Shown here: positions 8,321-16,095 of the stretch, in pieces | Layout of the letters: every line of letters begins with the position of its first letter | Numbering within the stretch: position 1 is the stretch's first letter | Assembly: GCA_024860865.1 (NCBI GenBank) | Contig: JACRDV010000013.1 | Location: forward strand, 1 to 28,463 | Direction of reading: 5' to 3' | DNA: 28,463 bases | Origin: JACRDV01 sp024860865 [NCBI: Methanobacteriota archaeon] | GTDB taxonomy: Archaea > JACRDV01 | Translations under genes and position numbers: made by a program | Notes under the pieces: generated by a model | The model's input: only the letters and a program-made list of their open reading frames with translations | Database searches by the model: none | What the model was told of the DNA's origin: nothing

Positions 8321-8322
8321 AA
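7243..8322 (+). CDS. tnpB: TnpB, RNA-guided RuvC-type nuclease of the IS607-type element
   Basis: TnpB proteins are RNA-guided DNA nucleases, the relatives of Cas12, that help their transposon persist. This 359-residue copy keeps all visible catalytic features: RuvC-I D183 (GIDLGYVN), RuvC-II E242 (LAIENLKS), a zinc finger with C298, C301, C316 and C319 (CRFC...CVVC), and RuvC-III D326 (DHADMNGAMNI). It begins at ATG 7243 inside the tnpA 3' end. Its reading frame runs through the entire right end, and its TAA stop (8320-8322) uses two host bases beyond the inferred junction. The guide (re)RNA is expected to overlap its 3' end. The frame shows no damage, unlike tnpA. Confidence 0.93.
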   Translation: MLIRTVQIHSPANQSKVSQIKEFLVEYNRCVNYFIRRLWAEKKFTGRFLDKKYIQDAKDKFNLTARLIQCAGKQAQQIVKSQREKSFSQRTMPRFKVLMADLDGRFWKFGDNTKSFEWLVLQSGFKVLIPFKRTKMWTKWEGRGFTLSNSIRLKYDEGSLTLEFFFEKEKPPLKPTGAVEGIDLGYVNTITCTNGQVIGAGMNKVIESFSKREKHTHEQIKNRIFHELKSLNISNVKKLAIENLKSVKSNTRGKFSRKRNRRLSHWLYAKVVERLARRCEEEGVRLVSVSPWKTSQYCRFCNNWDRRNRKGEVFKCVVCGHTDHADMNGAMNIKLLGLAEAYSLRSLPSNFMGVRNECL

Positions 8323-8340
8323 AATCAGCAACTATAGCAG
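8171..8340 (+). ncRNA. predicted TnpB guide RNA (reRNA/omegaRNA), scaffold plus guide
   Basis: In characterised tnpB elements the guide RNA covers the 3' part of tnpB and the right end, then reads into flanking host DNA, which becomes the guide. Applied here, the scaffold would end at 8320 and the guide would start at 8321 (AAAATCAGCAACTATAG...). The 5' limit is arbitrary. No structure was computed, so this is placement by analogy. Confidence 0.4.
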
Positions 8341-9260
8341 TAGTTGTGCTCATAACATATATTGCATTTGAATGGCCAATTTTACAAGGAATATTATTGG
8401 GCGCCATCATTGGTGGAACAAGTTCCCCTATTGTTATATCGATTACATCACAGCTCAAAGCAAGAGAAGAGGTTTCATTGGTTTTAAGCATTGAATCGAT
8501 CTTTACTGATATACTTTGTATTGTAGTTGCAATTGCTTCTATTGAAATGTTAGTTGCTAGGCAAGCAACATCGCTATCTTTAGCTGCTCATAGTATATTG
8601 AGCGCATTTTCAATCGGAGCAATGGTTGGCTTGATTGGAGGCATAATATGGTTATACATATTAAGTAGGATTCGGGGCAAACCTCTTTCTTATATGCTTT
8701 CCCTTGCGATGTTATTTTTCATCTATGCTGGAACCGAATATGTTAAAGGTAGTGGAGCGATTGGTGCACTACTGTTTGGACTAGTTCTCGGAAATAGCAA
8801 GGAAATCTCTAGAATGCTTCGTATAAAAGAAGAGTTGGTTATCGATGATATAATTCGCAAATTTGAAGTTGAAGTCTCATTTTTTATTAGAACATTTTTC
8901 TTTGTATACTTAGGGCTTATAATAAATATTAAGGATATAATTAGTATTGGGTACGGTATCCTTTTAGTAATAGGAGTTGTAGCACTAAGACCGCTGGCCG
9001 TTCGATTAAGTGCAATAAGGAGTGCTTTTACTAAAAGAGAAATTTTTCTAATGTCAATTATGGTGCCTCGGGGGTTAGCGGCCGCTGTCTTAGCTTCCTT
9101 ACCATTAAGTTACGGTTATGGTGCAGCTAAAATGTTTCCAGAGTTGGTATTTACCGTAATAGTTGGAACAATTATTTTTTGTTCTATTGGTGTATTCCTA
9201 AGTAGAAAAATTCCTGAACCTACCGAAGGTTTAGCTATTTTACCGAGCAGCAAAAATTAA
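8321..9260 (+). pseudogene. Na+/H+ antiporter, 3' part, downstream of the IS607-type insertion
   Basis: This is the C-terminal two thirds of the interrupted CPA-type antiporter. The first residues IKSATIAVVVL continue the helix broken at GFVFSI in the 5' part. GGTSSPIVI and the ion-site-like ESIFTDILCIV (equivalent to ESxLND of CPA1 proteins, here with TD) follow, then further helices including MVPRGLAAAVLASLPL. An ATG at 8313 in the element's right end is in frame, so a truncated protein could in principle be made, but it would lack the first helices. The stop overlaps convergently by 4 bp with the 9257-9556 gene. Confidence 0.92.
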
Positions 9261-9556
9261 CCAAAAATTGCACCAATACCAGTTTCAGCTGCTTCCTCCT
9301 CTGCCTTGATTTTAGCAGTAATTTCTTCCAGCTCTTTTCCAGATAATTTTTCAACTGGGCCACTAGCTTCTAGCAACTCATCAATTTTTGCAAGCATTTC
9401 TGCAGATGTATTGATATAAACAAAGAACCCTTGCCGTTCTGAACCCAATGATTTGCACTCGCGCAAAGTATACCCTAATCGCTTAAAAAAGTCATCCTCG
9501 AGAGTTTTCATAAAAGTCTTTTTTACATCATAGCCAAAGAAATAAACAGCTTCCAT
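9257..9556 (-). CDS. unknown conserved-looking small protein in the tRNA-thiolation operon
   Basis: I do not recognise this 99-residue protein. It begins MEAVYFFGYDVKKTFMKTLE, has an alpha/beta look with a strand QGFFVYINTS, and ends in an acidic helix plus GIGAIFG. It has no signal peptide, membrane segment or cysteine pair; the only Cys is in RECKSL. A good Shine-Dalgarno (AGGAGGAGA, complement of about 9562-9570) precedes the ATG and overlaps the stop of ttuA, 11 bp away. It is thus the third gene of a sulfur carrier - ttuA operon, which suggests but does not prove a role in sulfur transfer or tRNA modification. Confidence 0.85.
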   Translation of the reverse strand: MEAVYFFGYDVKKTFMKTLEDDFFKRLGYTLRECKSLGSERQGFFVYINTSAEMLAKIDELLEASGPVEKLSGKELEEITAKIKAEEEAAETGIGAIFG

Positions 9557-9567
9557 ACTCTCTCCTC

Positions 9568-10500
9568 CTATGTTTTAAGCTTTTGTAATAATTCACATGC
9601 TTTACAAACCTTATACTGGGTTGGCTCGCCACAATATTTGCACTCTTGCAGTGGTGGGTGCCCAAATTTTTCTTTTAAGGTAGGTAAAAGCTTATCGAAA
9701 CCCCTTAAAATCGAGTATTTAGTCCCAGGATACTTTACTTCTACTTCATTTAACCAATTTCTTATAACTTGTCTGAAAGATTCCCCGGCATATGGACATT
9801 CTCCTAAGTGCACTTCTATCTCATTGAGCAAAGCATAAAGCGCAACTTCTCGCTCCGGGACTTCGCGGAGTGGTTTAACCCTTGCCACAAGTTTTGAATG
9901 TCTAGGCTCAGTTTTTGGGCCGAGCCTGCTTTCCCTTTCTATATCCGACCTCATAAAATTCATTAGGATAGCTTGAACATCATCATCGAGGTTATGCCCA
10001 GTTACAACTTTTGTTGCCCCAAGTTCTCTAGCAGCTCTGTTTAGCAACGATCTCCTAAAAACACCGCAGTAAGCGCATGCTTTTAATCGCCTTTTTTGGG
10101 ACTTAGTAAGAACTAACAAGTCATCAAGGATGTACCCATATGTCTCTTTAAACGATACAATTTTGTGTTCAATCCCAAGCTGTTTTGCATTTTTTTCTGC
10201 AATTGGGATGCTTTCATTTCTATAGTCTTTGATTCCCTCATCAATTGTAATAGCAATCAGTTCGATATCAGGCCGGTTTTCGGTTATTTGATTGAGTAAG
10301 TGCATTATTGAAACTGAATCTTTCCCCCCACTGAGACCTAATGCAATACGGTCATTTTTTGAAATCATAGCATGCCTTCGAATGGTTCGCTTAACATTTT
10401 GTTCAATTGATTGAGTAAAACAACTTTTACAAAGCCTAACTCCAGAGTACCTTCGCCACACAACAGCTTCATGTTCCTCACATAAGTTACAAAGAGCCAA
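9568..10500 (-). CDS. ttuA: tRNA U54/U34 2-thiolation enzyme, TtuA/Ncs6 (Ctu1) family
   Basis: The enzyme adenylates a tRNA uridine and replaces its oxygen with sulfur from a ubiquitin-like carrier. The 310 residues show the whole family layout: an N-terminal zinc knuckle (C4, C7, C24, C27), a PP-loop LSGGKDS (56-62), the iron-sulfur cysteines C142, C145 (ACAYC) and C235, GHNLDDDVQ (168-176), and a C-terminal zinc pair (C287, C290, C299, C302). Position 54 or 34 of tRNA cannot be decided from sequence. The TTG start is supported by GGAGG eight bases upstream, and that site is formed by the last two glycine codons of the sulfur-carrier gene, 3 bp away. Confidence 0.95.
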   Translation of the reverse strand: MALCNLCEEHEAVVWRRYSGVRLCKSCFTQSIEQNVKRTIRRHAMISKNDRIALGLSGGKDSVSIMHLLNQITENRPDIELIAITIDEGIKDYRNESIPIAEKNAKQLGIEHKIVSFKETYGYILDDLLVLTKSQKRRLKACAYCGVFRRSLLNRAARELGATKVVTGHNLDDDVQAILMNFMRSDIERESRLGPKTEPRHSKLVARVKPLREVPEREVALYALLNEIEVHLGECPYAGESFRQVIRNWLNEVEVKYPGTKYSILRGFDKLLPTLKEKFGHPPLQECKYCGEPTQYKVCKACELLQKLKT

Positions 10501-10503
10501 GAA

Positions 10504-10710
10504 TTAGCCTCCGGTTATTACTCGAATTATTGTGAGTTCATCATTAGTTTTGACTTTTGCATCCTCAGTCACTATTTTTTCATTCAGTTTAACTACCACA
10601 GTTTCGAGATTAAATCCCAGTTTTTTAACTACGTCTTCAACGGTTGAACCTTCCTCTACTTTTGTTTCAGTTATTTCAGAAAAATATTTGATTTTAATAG
10701 GAATTTCCAA
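10504..10710 (-). CDS. MoaD/ThiS-like ubiquitin-fold sulfur carrier (TtuB/SAMP2-like)
   Basis: This 68-residue beta-grasp protein ends in Gly-Gly (IRVITGG), the site that E1-like enzymes convert to a thiocarboxylate. The fold pattern is clear: a first strand IKIKYFSEI, helix TVEDVVKKLG, a strand pair around VVVKLNEKIV, and DELTIIRVITGG. It is co-transcribed with ttuA, so it is most likely the sulfur donor for tRNA 2-thiouridine. Roles as a protein modifier or in molybdopterin synthesis are possible in archaea. No E1-like gene is in the window. The start is TTG with GAGGG upstream. Confidence 0.93.
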   Translation of the reverse strand: MEIPIKIKYFSEITETKVEEGSTVEDVVKKLGFNLETVVVKLNEKIVTEDAKVKTNDELTIIRVITGG

Positions 10711-10919
10711 AATAAACCCTCAAATATAAATTATATTATCTGTGAAACTAATCTTCTTATAATTAAAGCTGTTTAAATTGTGATTTTGCCTTTTTTATGC
10801 TATTTTTTGATGCTTACACCTCAGTAAAAAGCATTATCAAATTTAGTATAGCAATATTTTCTTTCGAATAGATTAGAGAAAATTTTAAGCAAAGAGAAAC
10901 TAGATAGAATATTAAGTTT

Positions 10920-12965
10920 GTGCTACCGAGGACCCTTAAAGTGGAACTTAAAGAAGCGATTGTTTTTGGGGTAGATGTAGCAACAGGTTCTATTAGAGCG
11001 CAAAAGCAGCCGCAATATGCAGTTGTTGCTTTAAAAAATGATAGGATTATATTTGAAGAGCGTAACTTGAGTTATTTTAAACTCATTAGATTAATTAGAA
11101 AACATTACCCAGCTATTATTGCTACTGATAACATTTATGAGCTAATACCTTCTAGAAGAGGGCTTTTCGAATTTATTTCAAGGTTACCTGTTGGTACAAA
11201 GCTTATCCAAGTGACTGGTTCACCTAAAAGCGGAATGCTTCCACTTCACGTTTTAGCAAATTCCCATGGCATTGCGCTTGGGGCCTATGCCTCCCCCCAA
11301 GAAGAGGCTTTAACTTCAGCTAGACTCGCATTAAAAGGAGTTGGATATGAGATTGTAACATTTGAAGATGAAGCTAGAGTAATAGTTAGTAGAGCTAGAA
11401 GTCTAGGGCCAGGTGGTTCTAGTCAAGACAGATATAGGCGCCGGCTCCATAATTTAGTCCAGTATAAAGTAAGGGAGATTCAACGATCTCTTGAACAAAA
11501 TAAGTTAGACTATGAGCTTGAGGTTAAAGAGGCCGATTCCGGTTATGCTAGGGGAGAGTTCATTATTTGCGCTAATCCAATCGATGTTAGAAAGGTGGTT
11601 CGCAAAATAAGAGGTCCAGACATACAAGTTAAAATCAAACCAGTTAAAAGCGGGGGATTAAGTTTCGTTCCTCTAACTGAGACAAAAGAAAAAATTAAAA
11701 CCTTTCAAAAGAATTTAATCATCGGTATTGATCCGGGCATAACAACAGCAATTGCTGCCTTAGACTTTAAGGGAAAATTAGTAAAATTACACAGTTCAAA
11801 AGAATTTCCAAGGAATGAGATAATCAGATTTATATCTGAATTGGGCAATCCGATTATTTTTGCAACCGATGTCTTACCACCTCCAAAATCTGTAGAAAAG
11901 TTAGCAAGTTCCTTTGAAGCTGAATTATTCAACCCTGCCCAATCTCTTTCTATTTCTGAAAAAAATGAGCTAATTGAGAATTATTTGGAAGATAGCGAGG
12001 ACGAAGCTGAACCTGTTGATGCTCACCAAAGGGATGCACTTGCTGCAGCTATCAAAGCTTATAACCACTACAAAAATAAATTCAAGCAAGTTGATCAGCA
12101 GCTCAAAACCGTGGGGAAACCGGAAATTGAGGAGAAAGTCAAAGAATTAGTTATTGCAGGTCATTCTATAAGCTCAGCTATTGAACTTGCTACCAGTAAG
12201 GAAGTTGAAGTTAAGGCTGAAAAAATTGAAATTAAACCTAAAGAAGAAAAAATTGAACCAGAATTGATAATTGATCTCAAAAAGAAACTCAAATTTCAAC
12301 GAGAAGAAATTGAGCAATTAAAAACATTAAATGAAAAATTAAAAGCTGAGCTCAAATATTATAATGAAAAAATCGCTAAAATTGAGCAAAAAATTGACTT
12401 TATAAAAAGTGCTGAATTTAGAGAACTCAAAGCTACGCAAGAAATTGCTCATAGAGATAAACTTATTCGTCATTTAAAAAATGAATTTGATCAAGTTCAC
12501 AAAAAATATCAAATGTTGGTCAAAGAATTTGAGCAACTAAAGCAAATTAGAGTTTTAGAGATATCTGGTAAGAGAATTCCAATTAAAGTAGTTCAAACCT
12601 TTGCTAAAGAAGGAGTTCAAGAAGCTATTAATAAGTTTGGACTTAAGAAAGGCGATGTTATATTATTAGCCAATGCAAGTGGAGGTGGAGCCTCTACTGC
12701 TGAGTTTTTGATCAAACTTGGAGTAAAGGCAGTTATATACGGTGGAGATATGTCCCATCTTGCAATTGAAAAATTTCAAGGAGCCAGTTTGCCCTTAATT
12801 CCTGTCGAAACAATTAAGTTTGAGAAAGTCGGAGATATCGTAACCATTGACCCAATAGAGCTCGAAAATAGCCTAAAAAAGTTCAAGAAAAAGTTGTCTA
12901 CCGAGGAACTAGTCGAATTGTTGGAAGAATATAAGGTAGAAAGAGAGAAAGATTCCACTCTCTAG
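10920..12965 (+). CDS. DUF460 protein: RNase H-like domains with long coiled coil
   Basis: This 681-residue protein belongs to the archaeal DUF460 group (predicted RNase H-like nuclease). A first domain opens with IVFGVDVATGSI and includes ATDNIYEL. A second RuvC/RNase H-like domain begins IIGIDPGITTAIAALDF (about 264-280) and carries ATDVLPPPKS and DAHQRDALAAAIKAY, so acidic residues typical of this fold are present. Residues about 425-560 are a Lys/Glu-rich coiled coil. The C-terminal domain (about 560-660) contains KKGDVILLANASGGGASTA. Its cellular role is unknown to me. The start is GTG without a clear Shine-Dalgarno. It is divergent from the sulfur-carrier operon and 62 bp from metK-like 13028. 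Confidence 0.9.
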   Translation: MLPRTLKVELKEAIVFGVDVATGSIRAQKQPQYAVVALKNDRIIFEERNLSYFKLIRLIRKHYPAIIATDNIYELIPSRRGLFEFISRLPVGTKLIQVTGSPKSGMLPLHVLANSHGIALGAYASPQEEALTSARLALKGVGYEIVTFEDEARVIVSRARSLGPGGSSQDRYRRRLHNLVQYKVREIQRSLEQNKLDYELEVKEADSGYARGEFIICANPIDVRKVVRKIRGPDIQVKIKPVKSGGLSFVPLTETKEKIKTFQKNLIIGIDPGITTAIAALDFKGKLVKLHSSKEFPRNEIIRFISELGNPIIFATDVLPPPKSVEKLASSFEAELFNPAQSLSISEKNELIENYLEDSEDEAEPVDAHQRDALAAAIKAYNHYKNKFKQVDQQLKTVGKPEIEEKVKELVIAGHSISSAIELATSKEVEVKAEKIEIKPKEEKIEPELIIDLKKKLKFQREEIEQLKTLNEKLKAELKYYNEKIAKIEQKIDFIKSAEFRELKATQEIAHRDKLIRHLKNEFDQVHKKYQMLVKEFEQLKQIRVLEISGKRIPIKVVQTFAKEGVQEAINKFGLKKGDVILLANASGGGASTAEFLIKLGVKAVIYGGDMSHLAIEKFQGASLPLIPVETIKFEKVGDIVTIDPIELENSLKKFKKKLSTEELVELLEEYKVEREKDSTL

Positions 12966-13027
12966 CTAAAAACATAGGTAAACTATTTGTATGTAGATTT
13001 CTCCCATAAAGGAAATTTTGTGAGAAA

Positions 13028-14221
13028 ATGAGAAACATAATAGTATCTGAATCTAGGGAAACACCAGTTGGAAAACAATCAATCGAGATGGTTGAAAGAA
13101 AAGGTTTAGGCCATCCAGATTTTATGGCTGATTCTATAGCTGAAGATTTTTCTAGAGCACTTTGCAAAGATTATTTGAGAAGATTTGGAGGATTATTACA
13201 CCACAATGTCGATAAATTAGAAGTAGTTGGTGGAGAGACCCAACCTGCCTTTGGCGGAGGAAAAGTAATAAGACCAATTTTAATTTTCTTTTCTGGCCGA
13301 GCCACCTACAGAGTAAACGAAGAAAAAATACCATTGGAAGAAATTGCTATTAATGCTGCAAAAAACTGGATTAGAAAAAATTTTAGATTTTTAGATCCAG
13401 AGACAAATGTAAGATATTTGGTTGAAACAAAGGGTGGAGCAGGAAATTTAACAGATGTTTATAAAAGACAAGGTAGTATAGGTGCGAATGACACTTCATT
13501 GGGTTCTGGTTATGCACCATTGACAATTACTGAAAAAATTGTTTTAAATACAGAGAAAATGATTAACTCTGAAGAATTTAAAAAGGAATTTCCAGTAACA
13601 GGTGAAGATGTTAAAATAATGGGCTTGAGAAATAAAGATAAAGTTATTCTTACTATTGCAACATCTTTTATTGATAGATTTGTTAAAGATTCTAATGATT
13701 ATGTAAGACAAAAAAAAGAAGTAATAGAAAAAATTAGCGAGCATGTTAGTTCCTATGGGCTAGAAGTTGAACCATGCCTCAATTTATTAGATAAGCCAGA
13801 GCGTGGAATTAATGGCTGTTATTTAACAGTTACTGGGACATCTGCTGAACACGGTGACGATGGAGCTGTCGGTAGGGGCAATAGGCTGAATGGTTTAATT
13901 CCGTTTAATAGACCCATAAGTATGGAAGCTTCGGCAGGAAAAAATCCATTGAATCATATTGGAAAAATTTATAACATTCTTGCTTTTAGGATTTCTGATC
14001 AAATATACCAGCTGGGCAATATAGAAGAGGTTTATGTCAGAATTTTATCCCAAATAGGCAAACCTATTAATGATCCATTGCTTGCGGCTGTTGATATAAT
14101 ACTGAAAAATGGCAAACTTTCTGATATAGAGAAGGAAGTTAGAGAAATAGTTGATAAAAATTTGGATAATATAACAAAACTAACACAGGATATAATTGAA
14201 GGAAAAGTAGAGATGTTTTAA
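13028..14221 (+). CDS. mat: S-adenosylmethionine synthetase, archaeal type
   Basis: The enzyme makes S-adenosylmethionine from methionine and ATP in the cytosol. The 397 residues are of the archaeal family (COG1812 type), which is distinct from bacterial MetK. Diagnostic stretches include [35 protein letters not shown], a glycine-rich [27 protein letters not shown], and near the C-terminus [20 protein letters not shown] and [17 protein letters not shown]. It converges with the diadenylate cyclase gene, with 34 bp and a T6 run between the stops. AmrS and the Sfm1-like enzyme in this window both use its product. Confidence 0.97.
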   Translation: MRNIIVSESRETPVGKQSIEMVERKGLGHPDFMADSIAEDFSRALCKDYLRRFGGLLHHNVDKLEVVGGETQPAFGGGKVIRPILIFFSGRATYRVNEEKIPLEEIAINAAKNWIRKNFRFLDPETNVRYLVETKGGAGNLTDVYKRQGSIGANDTSLGSGYAPLTITEKIVLNTEKMINSEEFKKEFPVTGEDVKIMGLRNKDKVILTIATSFIDRFVKDSNDYVRQKKEVIEKISEHVSSYGLEVEPCLNLLDKPERGINGCYLTVTGTSAEHGDDGAVGRGNRLNGLIPFNRPISMEASAGKNPLNHIGKIYNILAFRISDQIYQLGNIEEVYVRILSQIGKPINDPLLAAVDIILKNGKLSDIEKEVREIVDKNLDNITKLTQDIIEGKVEMF

Positions 14222-14229
14222 TTTCTAAA

Positions 14230-14243
14230 AATCTTTTTTAATC
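14230..14243 (+). terminator. oligo-T terminator between convergent mat and dacZ
   Basis: The 34-bp gap between the two stops holds TCTTTTTTAATC on the plus strand, a typical archaeal oligo-T terminator for the methionine adenosyltransferase gene. Evidence is composition and position only. Confidence 0.4.
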
Positions 14244-14255
14244 TATCGCAAGAAA

Positions 14256-15137
14256 CTAACCAATTCTTCTAGTTGTGTAGAAAGCCATACCTGCAATCGG
14301 GTCAATTTCCATTATGATTTCTCCATCTTTAAAAACGCGGATCATCCCGCCGCTCTTTGAAACTGTAACTGCTAGTGCTCCAGTTTCTTTGGTTATTGCA
14401 GCTGCAGCGGCATGCCTCCCTCCGAATCCCTTTGGAATTTTTACTGAAGCAGCATCAACATCAAGATATCTTCCAGCAGCTTTGACCATTCCATCCCTAG
14501 TTAGCACAAAAACACCATCAAGTTGAGAGAGCTCTTTTACTGTGCCTCTAACCATCTGGTCCGTAATATACTCTGTTCGCCCCTCGAATGGGTTTAAAAT
14601 AAGTTGGTAAGAATTTTTTAGAACTTTTTCAGAGTCTCCAATTACAAAAGCTGTGCCCACAGGTTTGCCTTCTCTCCCTTCCCTTCCAATTTCAATTGCA
14701 AGCTCGAAGATAGTGCTTAAGACTTCTGGCTTGATTTTTTCCATTTCCTGAATAAACGTACAAATATTTAGGTCAAGCGGCTTTCCACCGACCTTATATA
14801 CAAAAATAGAATCGCTGCTTCGAAGTTCGCCCAGTACTCCAACAATTACGTCCCCAATATCTACTAATCCTTTGCTCAACGCTAGTGCTGTTGCATATAC
14901 AATCTGGTCCACTCTAAAGGGGGATTTTAGAAAGAGCAAAATTGATTGAGCTTTCTCGCTAAGCTTATAGAAAGTTTCATTTTTAGATGTGGCGGCAATT
15001 ACCGTTGTTTTTGGTTGATACTTTTGTATTAGATTATAAGCGCGTTCATTATCGCTAACAACTAAAATCGCTTTTGCATTAACTTCATTAGCAATTTGAG
15101 TTGCGGCTTTTGCAATTGCATCATCAATGCTCGGCAT
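14256..15137 (-). CDS. dacZ: diadenylate cyclase (c-di-AMP synthase), DacZ type
   Basis: The enzyme joins two ATP to make cyclic di-AMP. The 293 residues have the archaeal DacZ layout: an N-terminal pyruvate-kinase-C-like domain (about 1-110, AIAKAATQIANEVNAKAILV) and a C-terminal DisA_N catalytic domain (about 155-293). The catalytic motifs are modified but recognisable: LDGVFVLTRDG (DGA motif equivalent) and GGRHAAAAAI (RHR motif equivalent), followed by GALAVTVSKSGGMIRVF. There is no membrane segment, so it is cytosolic. It lies 65 bp downstream of birA and may be co-transcribed with pycA-birA. No phosphodiesterase or c-di-AMP receptor gene is recognised in the window. Confidence 0.92.
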   Translation of the reverse strand: MPSIDDAIAKAATQIANEVNAKAILVVSDNERAYNLIQKYQPKTTVIAATSKNETFYKLSEKAQSILLFLKSPFRVDQIVYATALALSKGLVDIGDVIVGVLGELRSSDSIFVYKVGGKPLDLNICTFIQEMEKIKPEVLSTIFELAIEIGREGREGKPVGTAFVIGDSEKVLKNSYQLILNPFEGRTEYITDQMVRGTVKELSQLDGVFVLTRDGMVKAAGRYLDVDAASVKIPKGFGGRHAAAAAITKETGALAVTVSKSGGMIRVFKDGEIIMEIDPIAGMAFYTTRRIG

Positions 15138-15202
15138 TTTTTATTCCGAAGTTTGCACTTAATTTAAATCCTTTCTATGGGAGAAAAAATCACCAGATTT
15201 TT

Positions 15203-16003
15203 TTAAAGTTTTTGTAGGTGGATACATTCTCCTGCTATAATTCTCTTTAGAGAGCCATCAGCAAGTTCAAGTATTAATGCACCATCGCTATCTATTCCAA
15301 TGGCCTCCCCTACAATTGATTCATCTTTAATGTTTATTCTAACTAAATTACCTATTGTAGCTGAGAGCTCTTTATATTTTGTTAGGATAGGTAGAAAATC
15401 TTCTTTAAAAATTTCATAATTTTTTTCGAGCTCTTCCATCAATCGCTGCACAAGTGGAATTCGCGGGGCATCTTTTTTAAGTTCTTTTTTCAAAGATGTA
15501 GCTCCTTCGCGTATCTCTGCTGGAAAAATATCTACATCAACATTTGCGTTTATACCTATGCCGATAACGACATACTCTATAGTATCCATATCCCCACTCA
15601 TTTCAGTTAATATGCCACAGAGCTTTTTTCCATTCAAAAGAATATCATTAGGCCACTTTATTTTTACATTTAAACCGCAAACTTGGCGAATTGCTTCTGC
15701 AACTGAAACTCCTGTAATTAATGTCAGTTTTGGCGCTTGGTGAGGGCTAATTTTAGGCCGCAATATGAGAGACATCCATATCCCACCGCTTGGGGATATC
15801 CATGTTTTTCCGAAACGCCCTTTTCCTGCTTTTTGAACTTCAGAGATTACGACTGTGCCTTCCTTAGCACCTTTAAAAGCTAATTCTTTAGCAAAGTCAT
15901 TTGTTGAATCGATTTCTTTAAAATGGTGAATCTCTTTTCCAATATACTTAGTTTGCAATCCTTTTTTAATTTCAGAAGTTAATAATAGATCAGAAACACC
16001 CAT
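15203..16003 (-). CDS. birA: biotin--protein ligase (BirA), monofunctional
   Basis: The enzyme activates biotin as biotinyl-5'-AMP and attaches it to a lysine of a carboxylase. The 266 residues carry the biotinyl-AMP motif AGKGRFGKTWISPSGG (59-74), KWPNDILLNGKKLCGIL and a C-terminal SH3-like domain (about 220-266). An N-terminal DNA-binding HTH, present in bifunctional BirA, is missing, so biotin-responsive repression must come from elsewhere. Its likely substrate is PycB Lys540 encoded at 20090-21814. It lies 92 bp downstream of pycA, on the same strand. A GGAGAT site precedes the ATG. Confidence 0.96.
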   Translation of the reverse strand: MGVSDLLLTSEIKKGLQTKYIGKEIHHFKEIDSTNDFAKELAFKGAKEGTVVISEVQKAGKGRFGKTWISPSGGIWMSLILRPKISPHQAPKLTLITGVSVAEAIRQVCGLNVKIKWPNDILLNGKKLCGILTEMSGDMDTIEYVVIGIGINANVDVDIFPAEIREGATSLKKELKKDAPRIPLVQRLMEELEKNYEIFKEDFLPILTKYKELSATIGNLVRINIKDESIVGEAIGIDSDGALILELADGSLKRIIAGECIHLQKL

Positions 16004-16095
16004 TAAAATCTCCAGTTTTATTTTTACATAGAGTCTATTTTACTGGCTCTAATACATTTGCTTTTAGAATTGTTAAAAAAATTTTTAAACAAAAA

